In this document: positions 15,023 to 25,010 of the stretch, piece after piece
Numbering within the stretch: the stretch's first letter is position 1
How the letters are laid out: the number at the start of each line of letters is the position of its first letter
Assembly: GCF_006716265.1 (NCBI RefSeq)
Contig: NZ_VFOS01000001.1
Location: 1 to 64,000 of the forward strand
Direction of reading: 5' to 3'
DNA: 64,000 bases
Source: Rarobacter faecitabidus
GTDB taxonomy: Bacteria > Actinomycetota > Actinomycetes > Actinomycetales > Cellulomonadaceae
The notes under the pieces: generated by a model
Told to the model about the DNA's origin: nothing
Database searches by the model: none
The model's input: the letters and a program-made list of their open reading frames with translations, nothing else
Translations under genes and position numbers: made by a program

Positions 15023-16105
15023 ATGACCACCACACCCGAACTCGAAATCCGCGAAATCGCATTCCCGGCCTCCGTCGACCTACCGGACGCCGCAGACTTC
15101 GTCTCGCTGACGGCCACCCGCAACGAGATGTACCGCGAGCGCTACCGCAGCGACGACATGAGGCTGACGCCCCACGAACTGCTGGTCCAGTATCACAACC
15201 AGACCGATGCCGTCCGGCGCCTGTGGCTGCTGCTCATCGACGATGAGCCAGTGGGCCGGCTCGGCCTGGACCTTCCCAACGAGCCGGGCTCTCGCGTGGC
15301 GCTCATCAGCGTCGAGCTCCTCGCGCGCGCTCAAGGCAAGGGACTGGGCGCCGCCGCACTCTCCCTTGCCGAGCGCGAGGCCGCCGCCGCCGGTCGCACC
15401 AGAGTCCAGGGCTGGACTGCGCACCCCGGTAGCGCTCCCGAGCGGCTGGCCGCCCCTACCGGATTCGGCTCCATCCCGCTCGATCGCGCCGCCCGCTTTC
15501 TCCTGGGCCATGGCTATGCGCTCGAGCAGATCGAGCGCAAGAGCGTCCTGACGCTCCCGGGCTCGCAGGCGCGCTTGCGTGCCTTGCTGGACGAGGCCTG
15601 CGCCGCGGCCGGGCCGGACTACGAGTTCGTGAGCTGGGAACTGCCGACTCCGACCGAATTCGTGGACGGCTACGCCCTCGTGAAGTCGCGCATGAGCACC
15701 GACATCCCATCGGCCGGCATGGAGTTCGACGCCGAGGTGTGGGACGCGGCTCGCGTCGAGCGGCACGATAGGACATTCGTTGCGGGCGGGTTCGACTTCC
15801 AGGTGGGAGCCGTGCGCCACGTCCCCTCGGGCCAACTGGTGGCGTTCAGCGAGCTGATGCTCGGTTCCGACAAGCGAGGCACCACCTCACAGGAGGACAC
15901 CCTAGTGCTGCGCGAACACCGCGGACACCGTCTCGGCATGCTCGTGAAGTGCGCCAACCTGCTGGCGTGGCGCGAGCGGTTTCCCGACTCCCCGCGCGTC
16001 ACCACGTTCAATGCGGAGGAGAACCGGCCGATGCTCGACATCAATGAGCGGATGGGATTCGTTCCCGACGTGTACGAGGGCGCGTGGCAGAAGGACCTCG
16101 CCTGA
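15023..16105 (+). CDS. two-domain GNAT acetyltransferase
   Basis: 360 aa with two GNAT folds. The N-terminal one has VALISVELLARAQGKGLGAAALSLAEREA (acetyl-CoA loop QGKGLG). The C-terminal one has TLVLREHRGHRLGMLVKCANL (HRGHRLG) and ends FNAEENRPMLDINERMGFVPDVYE, a standard GNAT beta6-beta7 region. Substrate unknown; the tandem arrangement recalls mycothiol synthase-like proteins, but nothing here identifies that function. It starts ATG 15023 and stands alone. Confidence 0.8.
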   Translation: MTTTPELEIREIAFPASVDLPDAADFVSLTATRNEMYRERYRSDDMRLTPHELLVQYHNQTDAVRRLWLLLIDDEPVGRLGLDLPNEPGSRVALISVELLARAQGKGLGAAALSLAEREAAAAGRTRVQGWTAHPGSAPERLAAPTGFGSIPLDRAARFLLGHGYALEQIERKSVLTLPGSQARLRALLDEACAAAGPDYEFVSWELPTPTEFVDGYALVKSRMSTDIPSAGMEFDAEVWDAARVERHDRTFVAGGFDFQVGAVRHVPSGQLVAFSELMLGSDKRGTTSQEDTLVLREHRGHRLGMLVKCANLLAWRERFPDSPRVTTFNAEENRPMLDINERMGFVPDVYEGAWQKDLA

Positions 16106-16189
16106 GTTCAACCAGCTGCGACACGGGAGGTGGCGCCGCGCCGCGGTGGGACATGGCGGCGTCGTCGCTTCGGCGCACGGGGAGGCTTC

Positions 16190-16834
16190 CTAGTCGAGGG
16201 CCTCAGCACGCTCCTTGATGCCGATCAGCATCTTGCGGCTCATCACGAAGCTGACGAGCGAGGCGGGCTCCACGATGACCGGCGCCAGCGGGCCGAGGTA
16301 GCGGTAGCGCTCGCGGACGATCAGGCGCGTCCGCGCCGGAGCGCTGCGGCGCAGGATGAACGACCACGTGAAGTCGAAGGGCAGGGCGGGGCGTCCCGAG
16401 TCGGCGACCCCGTGCAGCACCAGGTGGCTGTCGGACTCCAGGTCCGCGACGGCGAGGGTGACGCCGTCCGCCAGCGAAACGTGGTCCCCTACCTCTAGGT
16501 GCTGCAACTCATCGGAGATCTCGTCCAGCGAATGGATGTCGAGACCGATCAGGTTTTCCAGCCAGTCGTAGGAATAGAAGCCGCCTCTGTCCTGGCCGAG
16601 TTGTACGAGCCACGGCCAGATGCGTGCCGGGCTGGTGCGGATCGTCACCGCTCTCGTGGACTGGTGGTCCGCGTAGGCCATAAGCTCGTCGCCGGGCAGG
16701 TAACCGCCCTCCTCGAGCGGGTCCGTACCCCAGCGCAGGGACCACGACCGGACCGCCCCGAGCACAGCGGCGGTGGCCGCCGCCCCAATTGTCAGAAGTG
16801 TCAGGTTTCTGAACGCACGCGTTGCCTTACCCAT
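16190..16834 (-). CDS. SRPBCC (START/Bet v1-like) family protein
   Basis: 214 aa from ATG 16834 (MGKATRAFRNLTLLTIG). An N-terminal membrane-spanning or signal segment is followed by the ligand-binding-like domain: TIRTSPARIWPWLVQLGQDRGGFYSYDWLENLIGLDIH, then FTWSFILRRSAPARTRLIVRERYRY. Such proteins are common in actinobacteria with unknown ligands. It runs opposite to the GNAT gene. Confidence 0.7.
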   Translation of the reverse strand: MGKATRAFRNLTLLTIGAAATAAVLGAVRSWSLRWGTDPLEEGGYLPGDELMAYADHQSTRAVTIRTSPARIWPWLVQLGQDRGGFYSYDWLENLIGLDIHSLDEISDELQHLEVGDHVSLADGVTLAVADLESDSHLVLHGVADSGRPALPFDFTWSFILRRSAPARTRLIVRERYRYLGPLAPVIVEPASLVSFVMSRKMLIGIKERAEALD

Positions 16835-16904
16835 GCCTTCACCCAACCACCCGCGGCGATGCTTGGCAACCAAATGGATAAGAACTTCTCCGCTGGGCTA
16901 TCCT

Positions 16905-17003
16905 GGGTGTCGGCCCCTCGTGCGGCGTCATCCTGCTGAACTCCCCCAGGACCGGAAGGTAGCAAGGGTAGGTGGGCTCTGGCGGGTGCGCGAGGGGTCC
17001 TTT
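16905..17003 (+). ncRNA. ffs: signal recognition particle RNA, small (4.5S) type
   Basis: The conserved SRP domain IV core CCAGGACCGGAAGGTAGCA is present at 16947-16965. Flanking arms pair (CCCCTCGTGCG near 16914 with TGCGCGAGGGG near 16986), closing one long hairpin, and a CCTTTTAC tail follows. Exact ends are estimated from the pairing. The RNA lies just upstream of dnaX, as in many actinobacteria and firmicutes. Confidence 0.88.
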
Positions 17004-17079
17004 TACTTTCGGGGTAGCCCCGTCCACAGTCGCGGCGGACACTACGCGATTGTCAGCGGCAACGTCTAGGATTCCTTAG

Positions 17080-20000
17080 GTGAGTCAAGCCCTGTATCGC
17101 CGCTATCGGCCTGAGACCTTCGACGAGGTAATCGGGCAAGAGCACGTCACCGTCCCGCTCATGCGAGGACTGGAACTCGGGCGCGTGAATCATGCCTATC
17201 TCTTCTCCGGACCTCGCGGCTGCGGCAAAACCACCTCGGCGCGCATCCTGGCCCGCATACTCAACTGCGCCGAGAACACCGAGTCCCACCCCTCCGCCCG
17301 ACCGTGCGGCTCGTGCGAATCGTGCATCGAACTTGGTCGCGGGGGGTCGGGCAGCCTGGACGTGGTCGAGATCGACGCGGCCAGCCACGGCGGTGTGGAC
17401 GACGCGCGCGACCTGCGCGAACGAGCGACCTTCAGCCCGTCGCGCGACCGCTTCAAGATCTTCATCCTGGACGAGGCGCACATGGTGACGCCCGCCGGGT
17501 TCAACGCGCTGCTGAAGATCGTGGAGGAGCCGCCGCCGTACCTGAAGTTCGTATTCGCGACGACGGAGCCGGACAAGGTGATCGGGACGATCCGATCGCG
17601 AACGCACCACTACCCGTTCCGGCTCGTCCCGCCCGAGGTACTGCAGCCGTACCTGGAGTCGGTGTGTGCCTCCGAGGGCGTCACCATCGCGCCGGGAGTG
17701 CTTCCGCTCGTCGTGCGCGCCGGCGGCGGATCGGTGCGCGACTCGCTCTCGGTCCTCGACCAGCTGATTGCCGGCTCGCGCGATGGTGGGATCGACTATG
17801 ACTTAGCAGTCGGGCTGCTCGGCTTCACGCCGGTTACGCTGCTCGATGACGTCGTCGAGGCCGTTGCCGGCGCCGATGGCGCGCGACTGTTCCGGGTGGT
17901 CGAGCACGTCATCGCGACGGGGCATGAGCCGCGCAGATTCGTCGAGGACCTGCTCGAACGCTTCCGCGACCTGCTGGTGCTCGCGGTCTCCGGTCCGCAG
18001 GGGGCTGCAGTGTTTTCTTCCTACCCGGTCGATCAGGTCGAACGCATGATGCGCCAGTCCGAATCGATGGGCGTCGGCCAGCTCTCGCGCGCCGCGGACG
18101 TCACGAACGGCGCTCTCACTGAGATGGTCGGGGCCACCTCGCCTCGCCTCCACCTCGAACTGCTGTGTGCGCGCCTGCTGTTGCCGAACGGCGAGGAGGG
18201 CCTGCGTTCCGTCGTCGCGCGAGTCGAGCGGCTAGAGCACGGAGAACTTTCGATCGGCGGCAGGCCGCACGGAGATTCCGCTGGCAGCGTGCCTTCGGAC
18301 GAGGCCTCCGGTGCGGCGTCGCCGGCGTCGCGTCCGGGGCGTCCCGCGGGCGATGGCCGTCCGGAGCCTGCGGAGCGGGGGCAGGAGAGCCGGCGCCCGC
18401 CCGCAGATCAGCGGGGTTCGGCGAACGGGCGGGGCTTAGCTAACGCGCGCGGCGCTGACAACACCCCGGCCAGGCCGAACGCACTCGACGAGGTGCTCGC
18501 CGCCGCCACTCAGGCTGTGGCGGTACCGCCGGACACAACCCGGTCGTCCGCTGATGGCGGCGCCTCGAACGCGCAATCCGAGCACGGCGGGGGCGCCGAG
18601 GCCGCCGCACCTGTTGCTCGTGACACCGCCAGCGCGGGGACCGCCGCCGCACCTGTTGCTCGTGACACCGCCAGCGCGGAGCGCGCTGATGGCGGCGTGG
18701 CCGGCGCCACGTCTCGCGATGCCGCCGCGGGCGGCGCGGAGCGCGGCGATGGTGGCGCGACTAGCGCGGAGACCGCCGCCCATCCAGCCCTGGAACAGGC
18801 GGCCCCGGCAGCCGGGAATGAGCGTGTCGCATCCGGCGATCCGTCAGCCGAGGCGGGCTCGCAACCCACTGTGCCGTCCTCAACTCCGGCTCAGTCGTCG
18901 ACCGCGGCGGTTTCCTCGGCGGCGGGCACTGCGCCGACCGCCGAGGCGGCGAAGGAATCGAACGTCGTGGCCGTGGAAACCGAGGTACTTTCTCGCCGCT
19001 GGGACGAGGTCATGGACGCCCTCGGATCCCTGCGGCGGGTGACCTGGTCACTCGTCAAGCAGAACGCCACGGTCGGCGCGCTACGCGACGACGAACTCAC
19101 GGTGCTGTTCGCATCGCAGGGACTGCTCGATCGATTCCGATCCGGCGAGCATGCAGAACTCCTATCGCAGGCCATCGACAATGCCCTGGGATTCCGTGTT
19201 CGCGTTCGCGGTGACCTGCGCGGTGGCGGGCCATCAGGTCCGAGCGGCGGCCCTCCGGCGGCGCCGCATGGTGGCAGGAGCTCCGACGTTACGACCAGCG
19301 GGGTCGCATCGGGTCCAACCAGCCAGCATCGCCAGCGGGAATCCGCCGCGGAGCGCCCGCCTCGCGGTGGACGGGCATCCCACGCGACCGAAGGGGCAGG
19401 TCAGCCGGAGGCCAGCACGCGAAGCGGCGCTGGCCCGTCTTCGCCGCGCTCCACGGCACGTCAATCGCTTGGGGATGAACCGCCGCTGCAGGAACCGCCG
19501 AGCTGGGTCGATGAGGTCCCGCCGGAACCGGACCACGATGTCGCGCCAGGGCGCGCTGGCTCACGCGAGACGACTAGCGCCGGGCGGACGGCGCCGAGCA
19601 TCGCGGGCACGGTACGGGCCCCAGCCGCGGTCGTGTCACAGGCCGCTCGCGTATCCGCGACGGAGCAGGCACCCGCGGCCGCAACGCCGTCCACGTTGCC
19701 CCAGGTGCCCACTGCGGCGCCTGCAGCCGACCAGACCGTCCGGGCCCGGACCGCGATAGCGCCCGAGGACGCACCACCGGCGTCCGCAATGCCTCAGGAA
19801 TCGGCGCCGCCGCCGGGAGCCCTCGATGACGAGGCGCTCGCCAACGTGCGCCCCCTGCGCGCCGCAGGCGCGGTGGCGGAACCGTCCTCAGTGATTCAGA
19901 ACCTGCCCCCCATTCCGTCCCGGCCATCGCATGCGGACGCCAAGGTCCGCGACATCGGCTCGGCGCACTCGGCTCGCGTCCGGGGCGACCGTCAAGGATG

Positions 20001-20187
20001 GTCCGGGCGGCTGGACGAGGACGCGGACGAGGTGGCCACCCAGAACTTCAGCGCGGCGGCGGAGGCCGCCTGGAACGACCGCGACTCCGTTGCGCTGGAG
20101 GACTCTGGGCTCGTCGGCGCCCCGCTCATTGCGCAGGTACTCGGCGGCGTGGTGATCGACGAGATCATCGAGTCGGAACGCGGCTAG
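17080..20187 (+). CDS. dnaX: DNA polymerase III subunits gamma/tau
   Basis: 1035 aa, start GTG 17080. It is the clamp-loader ATPase of the replisome. The AAA+ module shows Walker A GPRGCGKT (44-51), four zinc-ligand Cys (63, 76, 79, 82) and LDEAH. Domain III follows to ~375. Residues ~390-620 and ~720-960 are long Ala/Pro/Gly/Ser-rich, presumably disordered linkers. A folded island between them (EVLSRRWDEVMDALGSLRRVTWSLV...) matches the tau C-terminal region. The protein is unusually long. The linker contains a 42-bp tandem repeat. Confidence 0.95.
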   Translation: MSQALYRRYRPETFDEVIGQEHVTVPLMRGLELGRVNHAYLFSGPRGCGKTTSARILARILNCAENTESHPSARPCGSCESCIELGRGGSGSLDVVEIDAASHGGVDDARDLRERATFSPSRDRFKIFILDEAHMVTPAGFNALLKIVEEPPPYLKFVFATTEPDKVIGTIRSRTHHYPFRLVPPEVLQPYLESVCASEGVTIAPGVLPLVVRAGGGSVRDSLSVLDQLIAGSRDGGIDYDLAVGLLGFTPVTLLDDVVEAVAGADGARLFRVVEHVIATGHEPRRFVEDLLERFRDLLVLAVSGPQGAAVFSSYPVDQVERMMRQSESMGVGQLSRAADVTNGALTEMVGATSPRLHLELLCARLLLPNGEEGLRSVVARVERLEHGELSIGGRPHGDSAGSVPSDEASGAASPASRPGRPAGDGRPEPAERGQESRRPPADQRGSANGRGLANARGADNTPARPNALDEVLAAATQAVAVPPDTTRSSADGGASNAQSEHGGGAEAAAPVARDTASAGTAAAPVARDTASAERADGGVAGATSRDAAAGGAERGDGGATSAETAAHPALEQAAPAAGNERVASGDPSAEAGSQPTVPSSTPAQSSTAAVSSAAGTAPTAEAAKESNVVAVETEVLSRRWDEVMDALGSLRRVTWSLVKQNATVGALRDDELTVLFASQGLLDRFRSGEHAELLSQAIDNALGFRVRVRGDLRGGGPSGPSGGPPAAPHGGRSSDVTTSGVASGPTSQHRQRESAAERPPRGGRASHATEGAGQPEASTRSGAGPSSPRSTARQSLGDEPPLQEPPSWVDEVPPEPDHDVAPGRAGSRETTSAGRTAPSIAGTVRAPAAVVSQAARVSATEQAPAAATPSTLPQVPTAAPAADQTVRARTAIAPEDAPPASAMPQESAPPPGALDDEALANVRPLRAAGAVAEPSSVIQNLPPIPSRPSHADAKVRDIGSAHSARVRGDRQGWSGRLDEDADEVATQNFSAAAEAAWNDRDSVALEDSGLVGAPLIAQVLGGVVIDEIIESERG
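18601..18684 (+). repeat. 42-bp in-frame tandem repeat inside dnaX
   Basis: GCCGCCGCACCTGTTGCTCG... occurs at 18601 and again at 18643 with near-identical sequence through GCCAGCGCG, encoding AAAPVARDTASA twice. It lies in the disordered linker and is probably a recent slippage duplication. Confidence 0.85.
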
Positions 20188-20304
20188 ACGCCCCGATCTT
20201 CATGCCGCGATCATCGTTCGCTAGGTTTTCGTGCGCATGCTGCCCATCGAGCGGCCGCACACGAATGAAATCCCCGCAGACGATGCCACCGGGTGCCTCG
20301 CGGG

Positions 20305-21174
20305 CTACTCGTCGGCGGAGAGCAGGTCGGCGAGGGTCTGCGCGGGCGGCGTGGTGGCGCGTCCGATCAGCACAGCGAGATCGTTCGAATCGGTGTCCAA
20401 CTCACCCGCCTTGATCGCGCCGTCGACGGCCACGATGAAGGCGGCCGTGGCCTCGTCCAAGCCGCCCAGCGCGACGAGCGCGTCGGAATGCTCCTTCGGG
20501 GACAGATCCCGGTAGGTCACGTGGCGCCCGCTGATCTCGGAGATCATCACCGCGAGCCCGTCGTAGTTCCAGGAAACGTCACCGCCGAGGCTGTAGATGC
20601 TCCCCTCGTGGCCAGGCTCGGCCGCGACGGTAGCGGCCGCTAGCGCGTAGTCAGCCCGGGAGGCCGAGGCGACGCGGCCCGAGCCGGCCGAGCCCGAGAA
20701 CTCCCCGGTGGCGACGGCCTGCTGCGCGGAGCCGAGGAAGTTCTCCGTGTACCAGCCGTTGCGCAGAATCGTGAACTGCAGGCCCGATGCGCGCAGGTAA
20801 TCCTCGGTCGCCAGGTGCTCTCCGGCGAGCGGGTTGGCCGTAGCCGTGTCGGCGTTCAGCAGCGATGTGTAGACCACCCGCGTCACCCCGGCGCGAACCG
20901 CGGCATCGATGACCGAGCGGTGCTGGCGCACGCGGTTGCCGACTTCACTGCCCGATACGAGCACGAGCGTCGCCACATCGTTCAGGGCCGAGTTCAGCGA
21001 GTCGGGAATGTCGTAGTCGGCCGGCCGAATGGCCGTACCTGCCGGCAGCCTGGTCTCAGCGCGCGGAACGTTGCGAGCCAAGGCAACGATGGTATCCGGG
21101 CTTACTTTGGCCGCCAGCGCCTCGACGATGAGACTGCCCAGATGACCTGACGTTCCCGTCACTGCAATCGACAT
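20305..21174 (-). CDS. NAD(P)-binding atypical SDR, quinone oxidoreductase-like
   Basis: 289 aa from ATG 21174. The N-terminal Rossmann motif is VTGTSGHLGSLIVEALAAK (4-22). The rest follows the NmrA/QorB-type pattern: RPADYDIPDSLNSALNDVATLVLVSGSEVGNRVRQHRSVIDAAVRAGVTRVVYTSLLNAD, then TILRNGWYTENFLGS. It likely reduces a quinone or senses NADPH. It sits in reverse orientation between dnaX and recR. Confidence 0.82.
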   Translation of the reverse strand: MSIAVTGTSGHLGSLIVEALAAKVSPDTIVALARNVPRAETRLPAGTAIRPADYDIPDSLNSALNDVATLVLVSGSEVGNRVRQHRSVIDAAVRAGVTRVVYTSLLNADTATANPLAGEHLATEDYLRASGLQFTILRNGWYTENFLGSAQQAVATGEFSGSAGSGRVASASRADYALAAATVAAEPGHEGSIYSLGGDVSWNYDGLAVMISEISGRHVTYRDLSPKEHSDALVALGGLDEATAAFIVAVDGAIKAGELDTDSNDLAVLIGRATTPPAQTLADLLSADE

Positions 21175-21277
21175 GAACTGCGCCTTCCGTGGAAACTGGA
21201 TTGATATCCCCAAATCTACGGGTCACACCTGGGTAGTGCATCCACGAATTGCCGCCATCGCGAACTAGAATGAAGGA

Positions 21278-21877
21278 ATGTACGAGGGTGCGGTTCAGGA
21301 TCTGATCGACGAGTTGGGCAGATTGCCCGGCGTCGGTCCAAAGAGCGCGCAGCGAATCGCCTTCCACATCCTGGATTCCGACCCCGCCGACGTCCAGCGC
21401 CTCGCCACGGCGCTGACCGAGGCGAAGGCGCGCGTCCGCTTCTGCGAGGTCTGCGGAAACGTGGCGCAGAGCGAGAAGTGCCAAATCTGCGTCGATCCCC
21501 GGCGCATCGATTCCGTGATCTGCGTGGTCGAGGAGTCGAAGGACGTGGTCGCGGTGGAACGCACCAGGGAGTTCCGCGGCCGCTATCACGTGCTCGGCGG
21601 GGTGATCAACCCGATCGATGGCATCGGCCCGAACGAACTGCGTATCCGTGAACTCATGACTCGGCTCCAGGACGACACCGTCAAGGAGGTCATCCTGGCG
21701 ATGGACCCCAACGTCGAGGGCGAGGCGACGGCTGCCTATCTGGCACGCCTGCTCGGCTCGATGGAGATCCGAGTGACCCGCCTGGCATCGGGCTTGCCCG
21801 TGGGCGGGGACCTGGAATTCGCCGACGAGGTCACACTCGGGCGGGCATTCGAGGGACGAACGCTCGTCGGATCCTAG
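21278..21877 (+). CDS. recR: recombination mediator RecR
   Basis: 199 aa, the usual length. It loads RecA with RecF/RecO at gaps. Helix-hairpin-helix [24 protein letters not shown] (9-32), zinc finger CEVCG...CQIC (Cys56, 59, 68, 71) and Toprim domain ([39 protein letters not shown]) are all intact. ATG at 21278. The small YbaB gene that usually lies between dnaX and recR is absent here. Confidence 0.96.
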   Translation: MYEGAVQDLIDELGRLPGVGPKSAQRIAFHILDSDPADVQRLATALTEAKARVRFCEVCGNVAQSEKCQICVDPRRIDSVICVVEESKDVVAVERTREFRGRYHVLGGVINPIDGIGPNELRIRELMTRLQDDTVKEVILAMDPNVEGEATAAYLARLLGSMEIRVTRLASGLPVGGDLEFADEVTLGRAFEGRTLVGS

Positions 21878-21930
21878 CCGAATCCCATCGCGCGTTGCGC
21901 AACCTGTTCGACGGCCTTTTCGCGAAGCGG

Positions 21931-21975
21931 GCACCGTCAACGATAGAATCGGTCGGCGGCAATCTTTGACGGTGC
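21931..21975 (+). promoter_or_regulatory. 10-bp inverted repeat around a lysC promoter -10
   Basis: GCACCGTCAA (21931-21940) and its exact complement TTGACGGTGC (21966-21975) enclose a -10-like TAGAAT (21944-21949), about 38 bp before the lysC start. It could be an operator or an mRNA hairpin at the transcript 5' end. Confidence 0.4.
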
Positions 21976-22012
21976 GCCGCGGATCCCTGTTTATTCCGTT
22001 CCGGAGACTGTT

Positions 22013-23338
22013 GTGGCCCTCATTGTCCAGAAGTACGGCGGCTCGTCGGTGAGCGATGCGACCAGTATCAGGCGCGTCGCGCGGCGGATCGCTCAGACTC
22101 GCCTCGCCGGAAACGACGTCGTGGTGGTCGTATCCGCGATGGGGGACACCACCGACGAACTGATCGACCTTGCGAACGAACTCACCCAGGCACCGCCCAC
22201 CCGCGAGATGGACATCCTCCTCACCGCCGGCGAGCGCATCTCGATGTCGCTGCTTGCGATGGCAATCGATGCGCTAGGAGTCAGGGCCAAGTCGTTCACC
22301 GGACAGCAGGCGGGCGTGATCACGGATGCCGAGTACGGCAAGGCCAAGATCATCGACGTCACCCCGTCGCGCATTCAGCGCTCGCTAGAGAAGGGCAGCG
22401 TGGCGATCGTCGCTGGCTTCCAGGGCGTGAACCAGGAGACAAACGACGTCACGACGCTGGGGCGTGGCGGCTCCGACACGACCGCCGTCGCGCTCGCGGC
22501 CGCACTGGGCGCCGACGTCTGCGAGATCTACACGGATGTTGACGGCATCTTTACCGCCGACCCGCGCATCGTGCCGACGGCCCGCCGGGTCACGCGCATC
22601 ACCTACAACGAGATGCTCGAGATGGCCGCGAACGGCGCCAAGGTGCTCGCGCTGCGCTGCGTCGAGTACGGCCGCCGCTACGGCGTCCCGATCCACGTCC
22701 GCTCGTCCTACTCGGGCCTCGTGGGCACGCTCGTCACCGATGACACGCACGGCGACATTCCCGGTCTGCTACCCGAGGACGCCGAAAAATCGAACCAACA
22801 CGGAACTGCTGAGGACGAAATGGAAGCTCCGATTATCTCCGGTGTCGCACACGACCGCACCGAGGCGAAGATCACCGTGGTCGGGCTCCCCGACGTACCC
22901 GGCACGGCCGCGACGCTCTTCGAGATCGTGGCGAGTTCGGGCGCGAACATCGACATGATCGTCCAGAACGTCTCCGCCGCGCAGACGGGCCTGACCGACA
23001 TCTCGTTCACCCTGCCCGCAGCGGACGCGCCACCAGTGATCGAGGCGCTCACCAAGGCGCGCTCGGACATCGGCTTCGACGAGCTGCTGTTCGACGACCA
23101 GATCGGCAAGCTCTCGCTCGTCGGCGCGGGCATGAAGTCGAGCCCGGGCGTGTCCGCGCGTCTTTTCGCGGCGCTGCGTGACGCGGGCATCAACATCGAG
23201 ATGATCACCACCTCGGAGATCCGCATCTCCGTGGTCACCCGCGCGGAAGAGCTCGATTCCGCCGTGCGCGCGGTTCACACGGCCTTCAACCTGGACTCGG
23301 CCGCGGAGGCCGTCGTCTACGGCGGCACCGGCCGCTGA
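22013..23338 (+). CDS. lysC: aspartate kinase
   Basis: 441 aa, start GTG 22013. It phosphorylates L-aspartate, the first step toward lysine, threonine, methionine and diaminopimelate. Kinase signature VQKYGGSSV at residues 4-12, GFQGVN and TTLGRGGSDTTAVALA in the middle, then two ACT domains (AKITVVGLPDVPGTAATLFEIVA and KLSLVGAGMKSSPGVSARLFAAL). An internal ATG at 22820 (MEAPIISGV, residue 270) is in the position from which actinobacterial and Bacillus genes make a separate beta subunit. Followed 30 bp later by asd. Confidence 0.96.
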   Translation: MALIVQKYGGSSVSDATSIRRVARRIAQTRLAGNDVVVVVSAMGDTTDELIDLANELTQAPPTREMDILLTAGERISMSLLAMAIDALGVRAKSFTGQQAGVITDAEYGKAKIIDVTPSRIQRSLEKGSVAIVAGFQGVNQETNDVTTLGRGGSDTTAVALAAALGADVCEIYTDVDGIFTADPRIVPTARRVTRITYNEMLEMAANGAKVLALRCVEYGRRYGVPIHVRSSYSGLVGTLVTDDTHGDIPGLLPEDAEKSNQHGTAEDEMEAPIISGVAHDRTEAKITVVGLPDVPGTAATLFEIVASSGANIDMIVQNVSAAQTGLTDISFTLPAADAPPVIEALTKARSDIGFDELLFDDQIGKLSLVGAGMKSSPGVSARLFAALRDAGINIEMITTSEIRISVVTRAEELDSAVRAVHTAFNLDSAAEAVVYGGTGR

Positions 23339-23359
23339 CACAAACACGAGAATCCTTGA

Positions 23360-24439
<1,080 letters not shown>

Positions 24440-24540
24440 CTCGGCGCGCCCAGCTGCCCTTCTCGACCTCATCGCCTTGCCGCACGACCACCGTCGCACT
24501 CGCGCCGCGTTGCACTGCGTCCGCCGCTGCGCGGTTCGCG

Positions 24541-24596
24541 GCATGAAATTGCAGTTGACCGGCATGTATTTCATGTCGCGAACTGCACTTTCATGC
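24541..24596. repeat. inverted-repeat element, copy A
   Basis: Arms GCATGAAATTGCAGTT (24541-24556) and AACTGCACTTTCATGC (24581-24596) pair at 15 of 16 positions around the core GACCGGCATGTATTTCATG.... A related element at about 54650-54708 has a near-identical core and different but again complementary arms. It lies in the convergent space after asd. Confidence 0.65.
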
Positions 24597-24646
24597 GTCG
24601 AACGCGGTTCCGACAAGCGTGACGATGCGACCGGGCCAAACGAGCC

Positions 24647-25000
24647 TCAGCGCCCGGCTTCCGCCTGGCAATCGAGGCAGAGGGTGGCGAACGGCCGTGC
24701 CGCGAGCCGTGCCGGGGCGATCGCGCGCCCGCACCTCTCGCAGCGCCCATAGGTGCCCGCATCGAGTCGACCCAACGCGGCGTCGATCTCGGCGAGCCGC
24801 ATCCTCATGCCCTCGGCAACGCTCGAAGCCTGGGCACGTTCGAAGCCGATGGTCGCGCCCTCCGGGTCGTGCTCATCGTCGGCGTTGGAGTCGCGCGACG
24901 CGGCCATGAGGCCGGCCAGTTCGGCCTCGCGTCCCGCAATCCCAGCGACGGTCTGCTCCCGCAGCCGTTCGAGGCGTCGTCGTGCATCGGAGTCGTCCAT
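24647..25000 (-). CDS. TraR/DksA-family zinc-finger protein
   Basis: 117 aa from ATG 25000. An N-terminal helical hairpin (RRRLERLREQTVAGIAGREAELAGLMAASRDSNADDEHDPEG) with acidic tip is followed by a C4 zinc finger CERCGRAI...CLDC (Cys87, 90, 108, 111). DksA-type proteins bind the RNA polymerase secondary channel; many short actinobacterial members are of unknown role. Coupled closely (10 bp) behind the reductase gene. Confidence 0.85.
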   Translation of the reverse strand: MDDSDARRRLERLREQTVAGIAGREAELAGLMAASRDSNADDEHDPEGATIGFERAQASSVAEGMRMRLAEIDAALGRLDAGTYGRCERCGRAIAPARLAARPFATLCLDCQAEAGR

Positions 25001-25010
25001 GCTGCTCCCG

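Noticed and set aside
18601-18684. CRISPR-like repeats in the 18.6-kb region
   Set aside because: Contiguous in-frame 42-bp duplication within the dnaX linker.
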